Shown here piece by piece: positions 1-8,499 of a stretch of 64,000 nucleotides of DNA. The notes beneath the pieces were generated by a model. It was given only the letters and a program-made list of their open reading frames with translations. It did no database searches and was not told where the DNA came from. The stretch comes from Pontimonas salivibrio (GTDB lineage: Bacteria > Actinomycetota > Actinomycetes > Actinomycetales > Microbacteriaceae): assembly GCF_002950575.1 (NCBI RefSeq), contig NZ_CP026923.1, positions 1 to 64,000 on the forward strand, in the 5' to 3' direction. A program made the translations under genes and the position numbers. How positions within the stretch are numbered: the first letter of the stretch is position 1; every line of letters begins with the position of its first letter.

Positions 1-18
1 GCTCCACAGAGTCCTCCT
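1..18 (-). promoter_or_regulatory. Possible RBS and start of a divergent gene cut by the window edge
   Basis: On the minus strand AGGAGGA (18 to 12) is followed after four bases by GTG (7 to 5). This looks like a Shine-Dalgarno and start codon of a gene that runs off the left edge, divergent from menC. Only two codons are inside the window, so the product cannot be judged. Confidence 0.3.
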
Positions 19-138
19 GCCCTAGAGCTGGTCCGCAAGCCTGCTGATAATGGCCACTCAAAGTAGTCTCACATTGGCCTTTCACAGTGCATCTCGTTTT
101 TCACCTTGAAGGTTTCTGCACGTGGGACACTGTGCTCT

Positions 139-1176
139 ATGGGCCCCCACATTTCTGGCATCACAGACATCAATGAGTTAATCGAGCGCTCATATGTGGT
201 GAGCATCCCTTTGCGGATGCCCTTTAGGGGCCTCACCCACCGGGAAGTAATGCTCATTGACGGACCAGAAGGGCCCGGTGAGTGGGCGGCCTTTACTGAA
301 TATCCGGACAATGTGGCGGCGAAATGGTTAGCTGCCGCCTTGGAGCAAGCCTTCGACGACACCGTTGCCCCGGCGCCTGCCGGGGTGGAAAAAGTGGCAG
401 TTAATGCCACCTTCCCCGCGCTGGATCCAGGCGATGGGGCCGCATGGTGGAAAAAGTTTCCCGGTGTGAAAGCAGCGAAAGTGAAAGTCGGCGAGCCCGG
501 CCAACTGCTCATTGACGATGTCGCTCGCGTCAACGCAATTCGTCAGGCCGTGGGGCCTGACGTCACTCTGCGTTTAGACGCAAACGCAAGGTGGAGCGTG
601 AGTGAAGCAGACAAAGCCCTTTTCATGCTTCGGGCCTTTGACATCGACTACGTCGAACAGCCTGTCTCGACTGTGGACGAGATGGTGTACCTAAAACGCC
701 AACTTCGAGGAACGGGTATCCGCTTGGCAGCCGATGAACTGATCAGACAATCAGGTGCATTGGATGAAGTCATCGACAAACGCGCTGCCGATATCGCTGT
801 CTTAAAAGTAAGCCCCCTGGGTGGGATTAGACCCACACTCGCACTTGCCCAGCAGGCTCAGGATGCCGGCTTGCAGGTTGTCATCTCGTCGGGGCTTGAA
901 ACGAGTGTGGGACTGTCGTGGGGTGCCAGAGCTGCGGCAATTGTGGGCTACCAGACCCACTCCCCTTTGGCTGCGGGTCTTGGCACGGCAGTGTTTTTCG
1001 AATCAGACGTGGTCACTCAACCGCTCAAAGTCGCGGCGGGATCGATTCCGGTTAATCGGCCGGTGTTAGATCCTCGGAAAATTCGAAAAGTCATTGCCGC
1101 AGAAGAGCGAACCACGTGGTGGCAGGAGCGGCTTCGCCGCTGCCTGCCAATGGTGGCTAACGGTTTAGAGTCCTGA
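139..1176 (+). CDS. menC: o-Succinylbenzoate synthase (MenC)
   Basis: Enolase-superfamily enzyme that dehydrates SHCHC to o-succinylbenzoate in menaquinone synthesis; cytoplasmic. Visible family signatures are the KxK catalytic pair (AAKVKVG), the metal ligands in DANARW, DYVEQP and AADE, and the second catalytic lysine in VLKVSPLGG. The first two-thirds holds the capping domain and most of the barrel, as usual. The frame opens with a TTG at 106, but neither that nor the ATG at 139 has a strong ribosome site; I chose the ATG because the conserved sequence starts soon after it. The 3' end overlaps the convergent ccsB by 12 bases. Identity is well supported; the start is not. Confidence 0.87.
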   Translation: MGPHISGITDINELIERSYVVSIPLRMPFRGLTHREVMLIDGPEGPGEWAAFTEYPDNVAAKWLAAALEQAFDDTVAPAPAGVEKVAVNATFPALDPGDGAAWWKKFPGVKAAKVKVGEPGQLLIDDVARVNAIRQAVGPDVTLRLDANARWSVSEADKALFMLRAFDIDYVEQPVSTVDEMVYLKRQLRGTGIRLAADELIRQSGALDEVIDKRAADIAVLKVSPLGGIRPTLALAQQAQDAGLQVVISSGLETSVGLSWGARAAAIVGYQTHSPLAAGLGTAVFFESDVVTQPLKVAAGSIPVNRPVLDPRKIRKVIAAEERTTWWQERLRRCLPMVANGLES

Positions 1177-2175
1177 ATACGAGTGCAGGCCAGTGAAGAA
1201 AATGTTCACCACGCCGTAGTTAAACAACACCGCAGCGAAACCGGTCAGGCCTAACCAGGCCGAGCGACTACCGCGCCACCCCCTGGTGGCGCGGGCATGG
1301 ATGTATCCGGCGAAGATGACCCAGATAATGAATGTCCACACTTCTTTGACATCCCAGCCCCAATAGCGGCCCCAGGCCCGCTCAGCCCAAATAGCTCCGG
1401 CGATCAGGGTGAAGGTCCACAACACGAAACCAATCACATAGAGGCGGTAGGCAAGAGATTCGAGTGTGGGTGCATCTGGGAGGGACGCCATCAACCTAGG
1501 CGTGGGGCCTGGCTTGGCGTCAAGCCGCTCCCGGACAAGTTGGAAGACCGACAAACCAGCACCGAGCGCGAAAAACGCCGTGGAAAGGCTAGCCACAAAC
1601 ACGTGGATGACCAGCCACCACGACTGCAGTGCTGGGGGGAGTGGCACCACGTCCACGTAGAAATTGACAGTGACGATGCCCAGGGCCAGCAAGACAAAAC
1701 CGGACACAAACGCACCCAGGTAGCCAAGGTCTCGCCAAAGCAGCGACCCTAAGTAGACCGCAACGATGAGCATTGTGGCCGTCAGGCCAAATTCGAACAT
1801 GTTTGCCCACGGCACGCGCTCCCCGGCGACCCCGCGGAGGACGGTTGCAGAGAGGTGAATTAGCCACCCGACCACGAGTAGCCCGGTGGCCACCCGTTCG
1901 TAAACGGAAATCGATGGCCGGTCACTTGCCGACGGTCGCTGGACGCCAGCCCCGTTCTTGCCGCTGCCCTCTAGAGCACTGCCATTACCAGCGTCGACCC
2001 CTTGAGCACTGACCCTCTCAGATGTGGCGCCAGCTGTCGCCATGGCCCTACCGCGGGCCGGGGTGGGTGCTTGGCGCCTTGCTAAGTCGAGGGTGAAGAG
2101 TAGAAAGGCGAGGGTATAGACCGCCATTGCCGAGTAGACGGCAACCAGTGAATAGCTCGCAAGTTGTTCGGTCAC
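1165..2175 (-). CDS. ccsB: Cytochrome c biogenesis protein CcsB/CcsA (haem handling)
   Basis: Multi-spanning membrane protein of System II cytochrome c maturation; with ResB it moves haem across the membrane and attaches it to apocytochrome c. The carboxy-terminal half carries the tryptophan-rich signature WGWDVKEVWTFIIW and histidines at YIHARA and LHSYSG typical of the CcsA family. The amino end has one membrane segment, then a hydrophilic loop of about 60 residues rich in G, S and A, then about seven more segments. It starts with GTG overlapping the ResB stop (GTGA), so it is the last gene of a five-gene operon and is translationally coupled. Length (336) is normal for actinobacterial members. 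Confidence 0.9.
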   Translation of the reverse strand: MTEQLASYSLVAVYSAMAVYTLAFLLFTLDLARRQAPTPARGRAMATAGATSERVSAQGVDAGNGSALEGSGKNGAGVQRPSASDRPSISVYERVATGLLVVGWLIHLSATVLRGVAGERVPWANMFEFGLTATMLIVAVYLGSLLWRDLGYLGAFVSGFVLLALGIVTVNFYVDVVPLPPALQSWWLVIHVFVASLSTAFFALGAGLSVFQLVRERLDAKPGPTPRLMASLPDAPTLESLAYRLYVIGFVLWTFTLIAGAIWAERAWGRYWGWDVKEVWTFIIWVIFAGYIHARATRGWRGSRSAWLGLTGFAAVLFNYGVVNIFFTGLHSYSGL

Positions 2176-3827
2176 GGCTTCAGTGTAATTTCTGCGCCCT
2201 GGGAAAATTCTTTCGCAAGAGCGTCCATGGCTGCGTCCAAGCCTGGGTCATCACCCCGGGAAAGGCCCGCTACTTCAATTACCGTTTGCTGGTCGCCGCC
2301 TTCCACCACTTTGATCCAGGCCCGCCTTCTCACGACAAACAAGCTGGTGACTAGACCGGCCACGATGAACACCGAAGAAATACCGACCGGTAGTTGTGTG
2401 GGGTCCCGGTGGATATCGACACTGACAAACCTTGGCAGCGACTCAAAGGTGATGGAGCCTAAACCGTGTGGAAGTTCGGCACTTTGCCCGAGACCCAACA
2501 CCACAGCAGGGTTGCCGGTATCTCCTCCAGCAATCTGCGTCATGTCTTCGGTTTCTAACGAATACACATTTCGGGGGATACCCTCATCGAGGCCCAAGTC
2601 ACCGGTGAAGACATTTAATGTCATCACCGGTTGCTGGGGTTCGGGGAACACGGAACTGAGTGCACCACTATCCAGCACGACAGCGGACGGGTAGAAAAAT
2701 CCCAACATGCCAACCTGTTCATCCAGGCCATCAGGAATTTTCACCACACCGAGGCTTGTCAGGTTGGAATCTTGTGGCAAGAACACCACCGGTTCGCTAT
2801 AAACCACATCACCTTCAGGGTTGGTGATGGTCACCCTGGGGGCAAAACCATTACCCAGGAGATACACCGAGGTCCCCTCGTAGTCGAGGGGTTGGTTTAC
2901 TCTGATCGACCGCTGTTCGCTCGTGCCTTCACGCAACACATCGACGGTGGCGACAAAGTCGAGCGGTTGTGCCACACCGGCATTGGTATCGAATTCGTAT
3001 TCGGCCTCAAAAGATTCCAGGCGCAAACCGTAGGGAACCAATGATTCGTCGTCAACAAAAGCACCGGAAGTAAAAGAGTCGTAACTGGCCAGTTGGTTAG
3101 TAAACGACGTGCCTTCGACAATCACTCTCTGGCCGGAGTATTTAAACCCTGTGCCGAGAGCAAGCCCCAGAAGAACTCCTACGAGCGCAAAGTGGAAGAC
3201 CAGGTTTGCTGTTTCCCGCAGGTAGCCCTTCTCACCGGCAACAGAGTTGCCGTACACCGCAGTGCGGTAACCCGCTTTCTGTAGCACCTGCCTGGCGCGA
3301 GCGACCGTGGCATCCGGGTCCACACCTGATTCCAATTCGACCAGGTGGTAACCCTCCAGTCGGGAGAGATTCTTCGGGGTTTTGGGTGGGGCGGCACGAA
3401 GAGCTTTGATGTGGTGGGTGGTGCGGGGAATGATGCAGCCGACCAGCGAGATAAACAACAGGATGTAAATAGCGGAAAACCACACCGACGTGTAGGTATC
3501 AAATAATTGCAGTGCGTCCAGGACCGCAAACAGCTCGGGATCTTCTCGTTGGAATTGGATGACCCCGTTGGGATCAGCAGCGCGTTGAGGCACAAGCGAC
3601 CCCGGGATTGCCCCTAGCGCCAGTAACAACAGCAAAAACAGTGCTGTTTTCATACTGGTCAGTTGTCGCCAAATAAACCTCAACCAGCCGCTAGCACCCA
3701 GGGAGGGGCCCTGCGGGCCCCCGGAAGTGTCGGTAGCACTGTCAGCGCTGTTCTCACCGGTCGAAGCCTGTTGGCTTTGACCGGTGGGCGTGGAGTCGTA
3801 GTGATCAGAGGGGCGTAACGGTTCCAC
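2172..3827 (-). CDS. resB: Cytochrome c biogenesis protein ResB
   Basis: Membrane partner of CcsB in System II cytochrome c maturation. About 50 polar residues precede a first membrane segment (MKTALFLLLLLALGAI), followed by SLVPQRAADPNG, which matches the conserved start of ResB proteins. A second segment (IYILLFISLVGCII), a third near residue 210 and one near residue 490 enclose a large extracytoplasmic domain. Start is GTG at 3827, inside the end of ccdA (23-base overlap); a later start is possible. Its place between ccdA and ccsB is the standard actinobacterial order and supports the call. Confidence 0.9.
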   Translation of the reverse strand: MEPLRPSDHYDSTPTGQSQQASTGENSADSATDTSGGPQGPSLGASGWLRFIWRQLTSMKTALFLLLLLALGAIPGSLVPQRAADPNGVIQFQREDPELFAVLDALQLFDTYTSVWFSAIYILLFISLVGCIIPRTTHHIKALRAAPPKTPKNLSRLEGYHLVELESGVDPDATVARARQVLQKAGYRTAVYGNSVAGEKGYLRETANLVFHFALVGVLLGLALGTGFKYSGQRVIVEGTSFTNQLASYDSFTSGAFVDDESLVPYGLRLESFEAEYEFDTNAGVAQPLDFVATVDVLREGTSEQRSIRVNQPLDYEGTSVYLLGNGFAPRVTITNPEGDVVYSEPVVFLPQDSNLTSLGVVKIPDGLDEQVGMLGFFYPSAVVLDSGALSSVFPEPQQPVMTLNVFTGDLGLDEGIPRNVYSLETEDMTQIAGGDTGNPAVVLGLGQSAELPHGLGSITFESLPRFVSVDIHRDPTQLPVGISSVFIVAGLVTSLFVVRRRAWIKVVEGGDQQTVIEVAGLSRGDDPGLDAAMDALAKEFSQGAEITLKP

Positions 3828-4638
3828 TGATCACCACCTGTAGTTGGGACATCCACTCTTGCCAAAGACCAAGCACCATTGACAGACCGATCACCATGAG
3901 GAAGACGCCTCCGATGATGTTGACCGTTCGCATGTGGCGCTTTAAGAAACCGACCGCACCAGTGGCGAACTGGAAACCAAGCGCCAGAGCAAGAAAAGGA
4001 AGCCCCAGGCCCAGAGAGTAAGCAGAGGCCAAAATCACTGCCCGGGGGATGTCTCCCACACTGAGAGCCAAAGTATTGACCGCCACCAGGGTGGGTCCAA
4101 CACAGGGCGCCCAGCCCAAACCGAACACCACACCGAGCAGTGGGGCACCAATGAGGCCGCTAGATCGGCCGAGTTCAGGCCCCCACGATCGCTGCAAAAA
4201 AGAAACCTGTCCTATGAAGACAAAGCCCATAACAATGACCAGGGCACCAGAGATCTGGATGACGAGAGGCAGCCACTGTTGCAACAGTGCGCCCAGGGAT
4301 GCAAACGCCACCGAAAAGGTGACGAAAACCGCACCGAAGCCGAGGATAAACAAAAAGACCCCCGCCACCAGGCGGCGCCTAGCGGTGTTATTCCCCGCCT
4401 CAGGCATAGATGTCATACCACCCACATATCCCAGGTAGGCGGGGACAAGGGGCAATACGCACGGTGAGGCAAAAGCAATAATTCCTGCCAACAGCGCGAG
4501 TGGGAGGGCAGCAAGAAGAGAACCACTAAAAATCACTTCACCCACAGAGGTTGCGGTGGTGACCCCAGCCCTCAACTCTGTGGTCAACTCTGCAGGAAGG
4601 GCCGAAGCAAGAGCGTCTATTGGGTGGCGTGGAATCAC
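3805..4638 (-). CDS. ccdA: Cytochrome c biogenesis protein CcdA (thiol-disulfide transporter)
   Basis: Six-helix membrane protein that passes reducing equivalents from cytoplasmic thioredoxin to an extracytoplasmic thioredoxin-like protein, keeping apocytochrome c cysteines reduced. The sequence shows the family hallmark FASPCVLPLVPAYLGYVGG near residue 55 and the matching second cysteine in GLGWAPCVGPTL near residue 175; these two cysteines form the redox pair. A hydrophilic stretch of about 40 residues precedes the first helix. The GTG start overlaps the stop of the thioredoxin-like gene by 4 bases. The redox partner is very likely that upstream protein. Confidence 0.92.
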   Translation of the reverse strand: MIPRHPIDALASALPAELTTELRAGVTTATSVGEVIFSGSLLAALPLALLAGIIAFASPCVLPLVPAYLGYVGGMTSMPEAGNNTARRRLVAGVFLFILGFGAVFVTFSVAFASLGALLQQWLPLVIQISGALVIVMGFVFIGQVSFLQRSWGPELGRSSGLIGAPLLGVVFGLGWAPCVGPTLVAVNTLALSVGDIPRAVILASAYSLGLGLPFLALALGFQFATGAVGFLKRHMRTVNIIGGVFLMVIGLSMVLGLWQEWMSQLQVVISGTVTPL

Positions 4639-5339
4639 TGAGGGGCCTCGGCGAGCACGTCAGAAATCATTGTGCGCATGAGATCCACGTCAGTAATGAG
4701 TCCGTTCACTCGGGCAGCTACTCGATGTTGATGGTCAAGTATCAGAGTGGTGGGCACCGCACTGGGGCTTGCCTGACCGGCAAAAGAAAGCCTGACCTGC
4801 CCGCTTTCGGCGTCCATGAGTGACGCGTAGGTCACGCCGAATTCTTCCGCGAATGACAGTGCCGTCGGTGCACGGTCCAGGATGTTGACCCCGATAAATT
4901 CCACGCCTTGCGGCGTAAATTCTTGGTTCAAGTCTTCGAGATCAGGCGCTTCGACCCGGCAGGGTGGGCAGCCGGCAAACCAAAAATTGACCACCATGGG
5001 TTGGCTGTCGTAATCAGCTGAAGACCAAGTGCCGCCAATGTCGAGATCTCCCGAGAAGCTCAGTGCCTCGCCGCGATTACCCAAAGAAATGAAACTAAAC
5101 GCTCCGTCCGAGGAGAAATAATCCTGCTCAACCACGTCCCCATAGTCTTGGGCAAGGGTGTCAGGTTCAGAAGAGCAGCCGGCGACTAGCCCCAGGCCGG
5201 CCACGGCAACAACAGCCAACACACTCCGCAGCGCCTTTGGCCGAGCAGACCGCTTCTGGCGGGGATCACTCGTGGGATTTATTGCGCCTTCCTGCCCCAG
5301 AGGCACAATCCCGCCGTCTTTCCTGAAGCGCGAGGTCAT
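4635..5339 (-). CDS. Extracytoplasmic TlpA/ResA-like thioredoxin lipoprotein
   Basis: Thioredoxin-fold protein expected to reduce apocytochrome c outside the membrane, using electrons from CcdA. It has a basic amino end, a hydrophobic stretch and a lipobox (GLVAGC) near residue 55, so it should be a membrane-anchored lipoprotein. The AhpC/TSA-type domain starts with the PMVVNFWFAGCPPCRVEAP region; CPPC is the active site. The cis-proline loop is seen in AVPTTLILD. Overlap by ATGA with the upstream phosphatase gene and by GTGA with ccdA shows tight coupling. A general thiol oxidoreductase role cannot be excluded, but the operon argues for cytochrome c maturation. Confidence 0.88.
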   Translation of the reverse strand: MTSRFRKDGGIVPLGQEGAINPTSDPRQKRSARPKALRSVLAVVAVAGLGLVAGCSSEPDTLAQDYGDVVEQDYFSSDGAFSFISLGNRGEALSFSGDLDIGGTWSSADYDSQPMVVNFWFAGCPPCRVEAPDLEDLNQEFTPQGVEFIGVNILDRAPTALSFAEEFGVTYASLMDAESGQVRLSFAGQASPSAVPTTLILDHQHRVAARVNGLITDVDLMRTMISDVLAEAPQ

Positions 5340-6022
5340 ACTGCTCCTAAATCCACCGCATCAGCCAGCAGCGATGCTGCTGGCTCGATGTATGCCACCT
5401 CGCGCCAATGGCGGGAATCGACGCCGGACGTTTTTGTGGATCCTTGTCCTGGCCCTGGCGTTGGCTCCTGCTCCGGCTGAAAACTCGTCACACTACACAG
5501 CGTGCACCGACGGGCTTTGGGTGAGTGCACGAGCGATTCACCGTTCACATGTCGGTGGACCATCCAAATTGGAAGCTGGTGGGAGACCACAACAACTTCT
5601 CCCCCGTGGTTGTCGACCGCATCGCCTACAGCCGCCATCATTCTGTGAACAATGCTTTTGTAGGACTCGCCCCAGCTGGGGCGAAAAGGGTTCCACAGTT
5701 TTGGCCACACCGAGGGGTTCCGCATGATTGCTTTGGCAGATACCCGTGTGCCCTCAAAAATGTTGGTGCCTTCAATAAGTCTGTCGTCAGTGATGATGTC
5801 CAGTCCATGTGCTGCGGCAATGGGTGTGGCGGTCTGCTGGGCACGAAGTAGTGGACTAGCCAGAACCGCACTAATGCTCCTGTCGGCAAAATAACCAGCC
5901 ACGGTTTCTGCCATCTGGTGGCCCCGTGCGGTGAGCCCAAAACCGTCTAAGCGACCGTAGAGAATTCGGTCTGGGTTAGTGACCTCTCCGTGTCGAACGA
6001 GGTGAACCATTTCTGCTGGCAC
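5336..6022 (-). CDS. Histidine phosphatase family protein (phosphoglycerate mutase-like)
   Basis: Cytoplasmic phosphatase of the histidine-phosphatase superfamily. The phosphorylated-histidine motif LVRHGEV lies at the amino end, SPLLRAQQTA supplies the conserved arginine, and VVVVSHQLPI the second histidine. Start is GTG at 6022 (GGAG four bases upstream) or ATG at 6010, four codons later. The last 40 residues are poorly conserved and proline/glutamine rich. It leads the cytochrome c maturation operon; this order (mutase-like, thioredoxin, CcdA, ResB, CcsB) is common in actinobacteria, but the substrate is unknown and it is not the glycolytic enzyme. Confidence 0.83.
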   Translation of the reverse strand: MPAEMVHLVRHGEVTNPDRILYGRLDGFGLTARGHQMAETVAGYFADRSISAVLASPLLRAQQTATPIAAAHGLDIITDDRLIEGTNIFEGTRVSAKAIMRNPSVWPKLWNPFRPSWGESYKSIVHRMMAAVGDAVDNHGGEVVVVSHQLPIWMVHRHVNGESLVHSPKARRCTLCSVTSFQPEQEPTPGPGQGSTKTSGVDSRHWREVAYIEPAASLLADAVDLGAV

Positions 6023-6142
6023 AGCTCCAGTCTAGATTCCACAGCCGGGAGTGGCCTTGGAGCCCGCCTATCTGAACCTGCTTAGGACACAAAGCTTTTC
6101 CACAGTGTGCGCCAGCCTGTTGTGGTGTGAGTGGGTTCTTAC

Positions 6143-6964
6143 CTACGAGACAACAAGTGTCACGGCGAGAAGCGCCAAGATGACCCCGAGGGTAAGGTTG
6201 AGGACTCGGGCTGGAATCTTGCCGGACAGCAGCGAACCAAGGACCACCCCGGGTAGTGACCCGATTAATAAGGTCATCAAAAGGGACCAGTCGACGAGGC
6301 CGGAGAGCGAATAGGACACCCCCGCAATCAAGGCAATCGGAATTGCGTGAAGTAAATCTGTTGCAACCAGACGCTGTGGTGGGGTGTTTTTCGGGCTTAA
6401 CCGAACAAGAAGTGCCATACCGAGCACTCCTGCGCCCACCGACGTCAATGACACACCCATTCCGATACCAAAGCCCCCAACGGGGGCAAGCCAGCCCCGG
6501 GCTGGCTCTGGCCCGTTGGATTCCTTCGTGGAGCCCTGAGTTTGGGAGACGGACGCAGTCTTTTTCGGGGTACCCAATGCTCGTCGAAGGAGTGTCCATG
6601 CTGTGAGTCCCACAAAGAGCACGATCAGCCAGGTCAACCAACGAGCGGCATCTTGAGTGACAAGGGCAACCAGAAAGAGTGAACCAATTAACACTCCAGG
6701 GATACTGCCCGCCCACAGTTTTTTGGTGACCGACCAGTCGACCCGGCCGGCTCGGCCGTGAATGCTCACACCGAGGGCTTTAGTAATGGTGGCAAAAAGC
6801 AGGTCGGTGGCAATGGCAACAGGTATAGGAACGGCAAAGAACCCGATAAGAAGTGGGGTCATGAGCGCTCCTGCCCCCACCCCGGTGAGCCCCACAAGAA
6901 GGCCCACCACTGAGGAAGCGACGACGAGCAACCAGTCGATATCCACAACAGCATTGTGTCGCAT
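6143..6964 (-). CDS. TauE/SafE family sulfite or anion exporter
   Basis: Integral membrane protein of the TauE/SafE (DUF81) family; members move sulfite, sulfonates or other organic anions. The two family repeats are visible: GLLVGLTGVGAGALMTPLLIG near the amino end and GFGIGMGVSLTSVGAGVLGM near residue 170, each starting a bundle of about four helices. The frame opens at 6991, but the ATG at 6964 is closer to the first helix and avoids an AT-rich leader, so I chose it. It is divergent from cysD across about 60 bases, so shared regulation with sulfate activation is plausible, and sulfite is a reasonable substrate guess. Confidence 0.82.
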   Translation of the reverse strand: MRHNAVVDIDWLLVVASSVVGLLVGLTGVGAGALMTPLLIGFFAVPIPVAIATDLLFATITKALGVSIHGRAGRVDWSVTKKLWAGSIPGVLIGSLFLVALVTQDAARWLTWLIVLFVGLTAWTLLRRALGTPKKTASVSQTQGSTKESNGPEPARGWLAPVGGFGIGMGVSLTSVGAGVLGMALLVRLSPKNTPPQRLVATDLLHAIPIALIAGVSYSLSGLVDWSLLMTLLIGSLPGVVLGSLLSGKIPARVLNLTLGVILALLAVTLVVS

Positions 6965-6986
6965 TTTTTGTATTTTTTCTCTTAAA

Positions 6987-7011
6987 AGCAAAAAGAAGTG
7001 CCTTTTTTGCT
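6987..7011. promoter_or_regulatory. Inverted repeat between tauE-like gene and cysD
   Basis: AGCAAAAAG and CTTTTTTGCT face each other across six bases in the short divergent intergenic region. The position suits an operator controlling one or both genes. A factor cannot be named. The weak A/T stem and lack of a following gene end argue against a terminator. Confidence 0.4.
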
Positions 7012-7026
7012 ACTAAGGTATTTTTT

Positions 7027-8499
7027 GTGGAAAACGCGACATTAGCTGACGAGGTCCTAAGCCGAATTGTCCGCGCGGAGCGTGGATCGGTTGACGACCT
7101 CCACGAGCAACTCCACGAAGAGGGCACCGACGTCTCCAGGCGCCACCTCACGCGAGTCCTAGACGACGTTCTAGGCGGCCCTGCCCCCACCGACCTCCAC
7201 ACATTGACGGATCACGAAGGTCGCCCCGCGAACCGCCTACTTATTGACCCTCTTTCTGACCACGCCCAACGAAGCAAACAGCGCCTCCTCATCGGACAAC
7301 TACTCACCCTTTACGGTGCGGAAGTTCTGGTGGTCAATGACCGCCGAGGAACCAGGTGGTGGGCCAGGGTTTACGAGGAAAAGGACACCGTAGACAAGGC
7401 GGCCCCCTCACCCAAGAATGTCGCGGGTGCTCTGGAGCGAATCCGAGGCTTGTTCGACGCGGACATCATCGTGATCCCCCACGGCACTCTTCGCCTACAC
7501 AGTGATGACAGCCATTCCATTGAGGGCGTGACTGTTGCCGATTTTCTCTACCCACCACTGCCCTATGCGCCGCGTGCTCACGAAGAGGCAGTCTCTGGTG
7601 GGGAGCACTCTCACTTAGACGTGTTGGAAGCAGAAAGCATCCGCATTATTCGGGAAGCAATTGCTGTGGCCCAAAACCCAGCCATGTTGTTTTCTTTAGG
7701 CAAAGACAGCATGGTGATGTGGACTTTGGCGCAGAAAGCATTCTGGCCAGAGCCACCACCATTCCCCCTGGCGCTCATTGACTCCCGCTGGGAGTTCCAA
7801 GAGGTCTACCAAGTCCTGGATTACATCAGCAATCAACCGGGCACGCGGTTTCTTGTTCACACCAACCCGGAAGCGGTTGAGCGAAACGTCAACCCGTTCG
7901 ACTTTGGCTCGGCCGCCCACACCGACATCACCCGAACACAAGGCTTACGCCAATTTTTGAATGAGCACCGCCCCGATTTCATCTTTGGTGGTGGTCGCCG
8001 GGACGAAGAACGCTCCCGCGCAAAAGAGCGGGTGTTTTCGCTGAGATCTGAAACCCACGGCTGGGACCCCAAAGCTCAACGCCCAGAGCTCTGGAATGCC
8101 TACAACACGACACTGTCCAAAGGTCAAAGCATGCGGGTCTTTCCGCTCTCGAACTGGACGGAGTTGGATGTCTGGCGCTACATCCAACGGGAACACATTC
8201 CTGTTGTCCCTCTGTATTTTTCGAAAACCAGGCCTTTTGTGGAGCGAGACGGAGCACTAATCGCCATCGATGATGAGCGATTCCAGTTGGAAGACGGTGA
8301 GCGGGTCTATTTCGAACCCATCAGGTTTCGGACACTGGGCTGCTACCCACTGACCGGCGGGGACCGCTCCGGTGCATCCAGTGTGGCGGACATCATTAGC
8401 GAACTGGAGCACACCCGAGTATCTGAGCGAAGCTCCCGAGTGATTGACTCCGATCCTGGCGCCAGCATGGAACAAAAAAAGAAAGAGGGCTACTTCTAA
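7027..8499 (+). CDS. cysD: Sulfate adenylyltransferase small subunit CysD with long N-terminal extension
   Basis: Residues from about 195 onward are a full CysD: the start LDVLEAESIRIIREA, the PP-loop FSLGKDSMVM that binds ATP, GGGRRDEERSRAKERVFS, the NWTELDVWRYI block and the terminal QKKKEGYF. With CysN it makes adenylyl sulfate from ATP and sulfate. The protein is 490 residues against about 300 for the family. The extra 195 residues begin with a helix-rich part that resembles a winged helix (residues 5-50) and a mixed alpha/beta part containing RRGTRWWARVY. The GTG at 7027 has AAGG eight bases upstream, and the frame is open throughout with normal codon use, so the extension looks translated. 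It overlaps cysNC by one base (TAATG). Confidence 0.9.
   Translation: MENATLADEVLSRIVRAERGSVDDLHEQLHEEGTDVSRRHLTRVLDDVLGGPAPTDLHTLTDHEGRPANRLLIDPLSDHAQRSKQRLLIGQLLTLYGAEVLVVNDRRGTRWWARVYEEKDTVDKAAPSPKNVAGALERIRGLFDADIIVIPHGTLRLHSDDSHSIEGVTVADFLYPPLPYAPRAHEEAVSGGEHSHLDVLEAESIRIIREAIAVAQNPAMLFSLGKDSMVMWTLAQKAFWPEPPPFPLALIDSRWEFQEVYQVLDYISNQPGTRFLVHTNPEAVERNVNPFDFGSAAHTDITRTQGLRQFLNEHRPDFIFGGGRRDEERSRAKERVFSLRSETHGWDPKAQRPELWNAYNTTLSKGQSMRVFPLSNWTELDVWRYIQREHIPVVPLYFSKTRPFVERDGALIAIDDERFQLEDGERVYFEPIRFRTLGCYPLTGGDRSGASSVADIISELEHTRVSERSSRVIDSDPGASMEQKKKEGYF

Noticed and set aside
5976-6716. Minus-strand frame of 246 codons between the mutase and the TauE gene
   Set aside because: Lies in another frame of the TauE/SafE gene, which has clear membrane repeats; a shadow.
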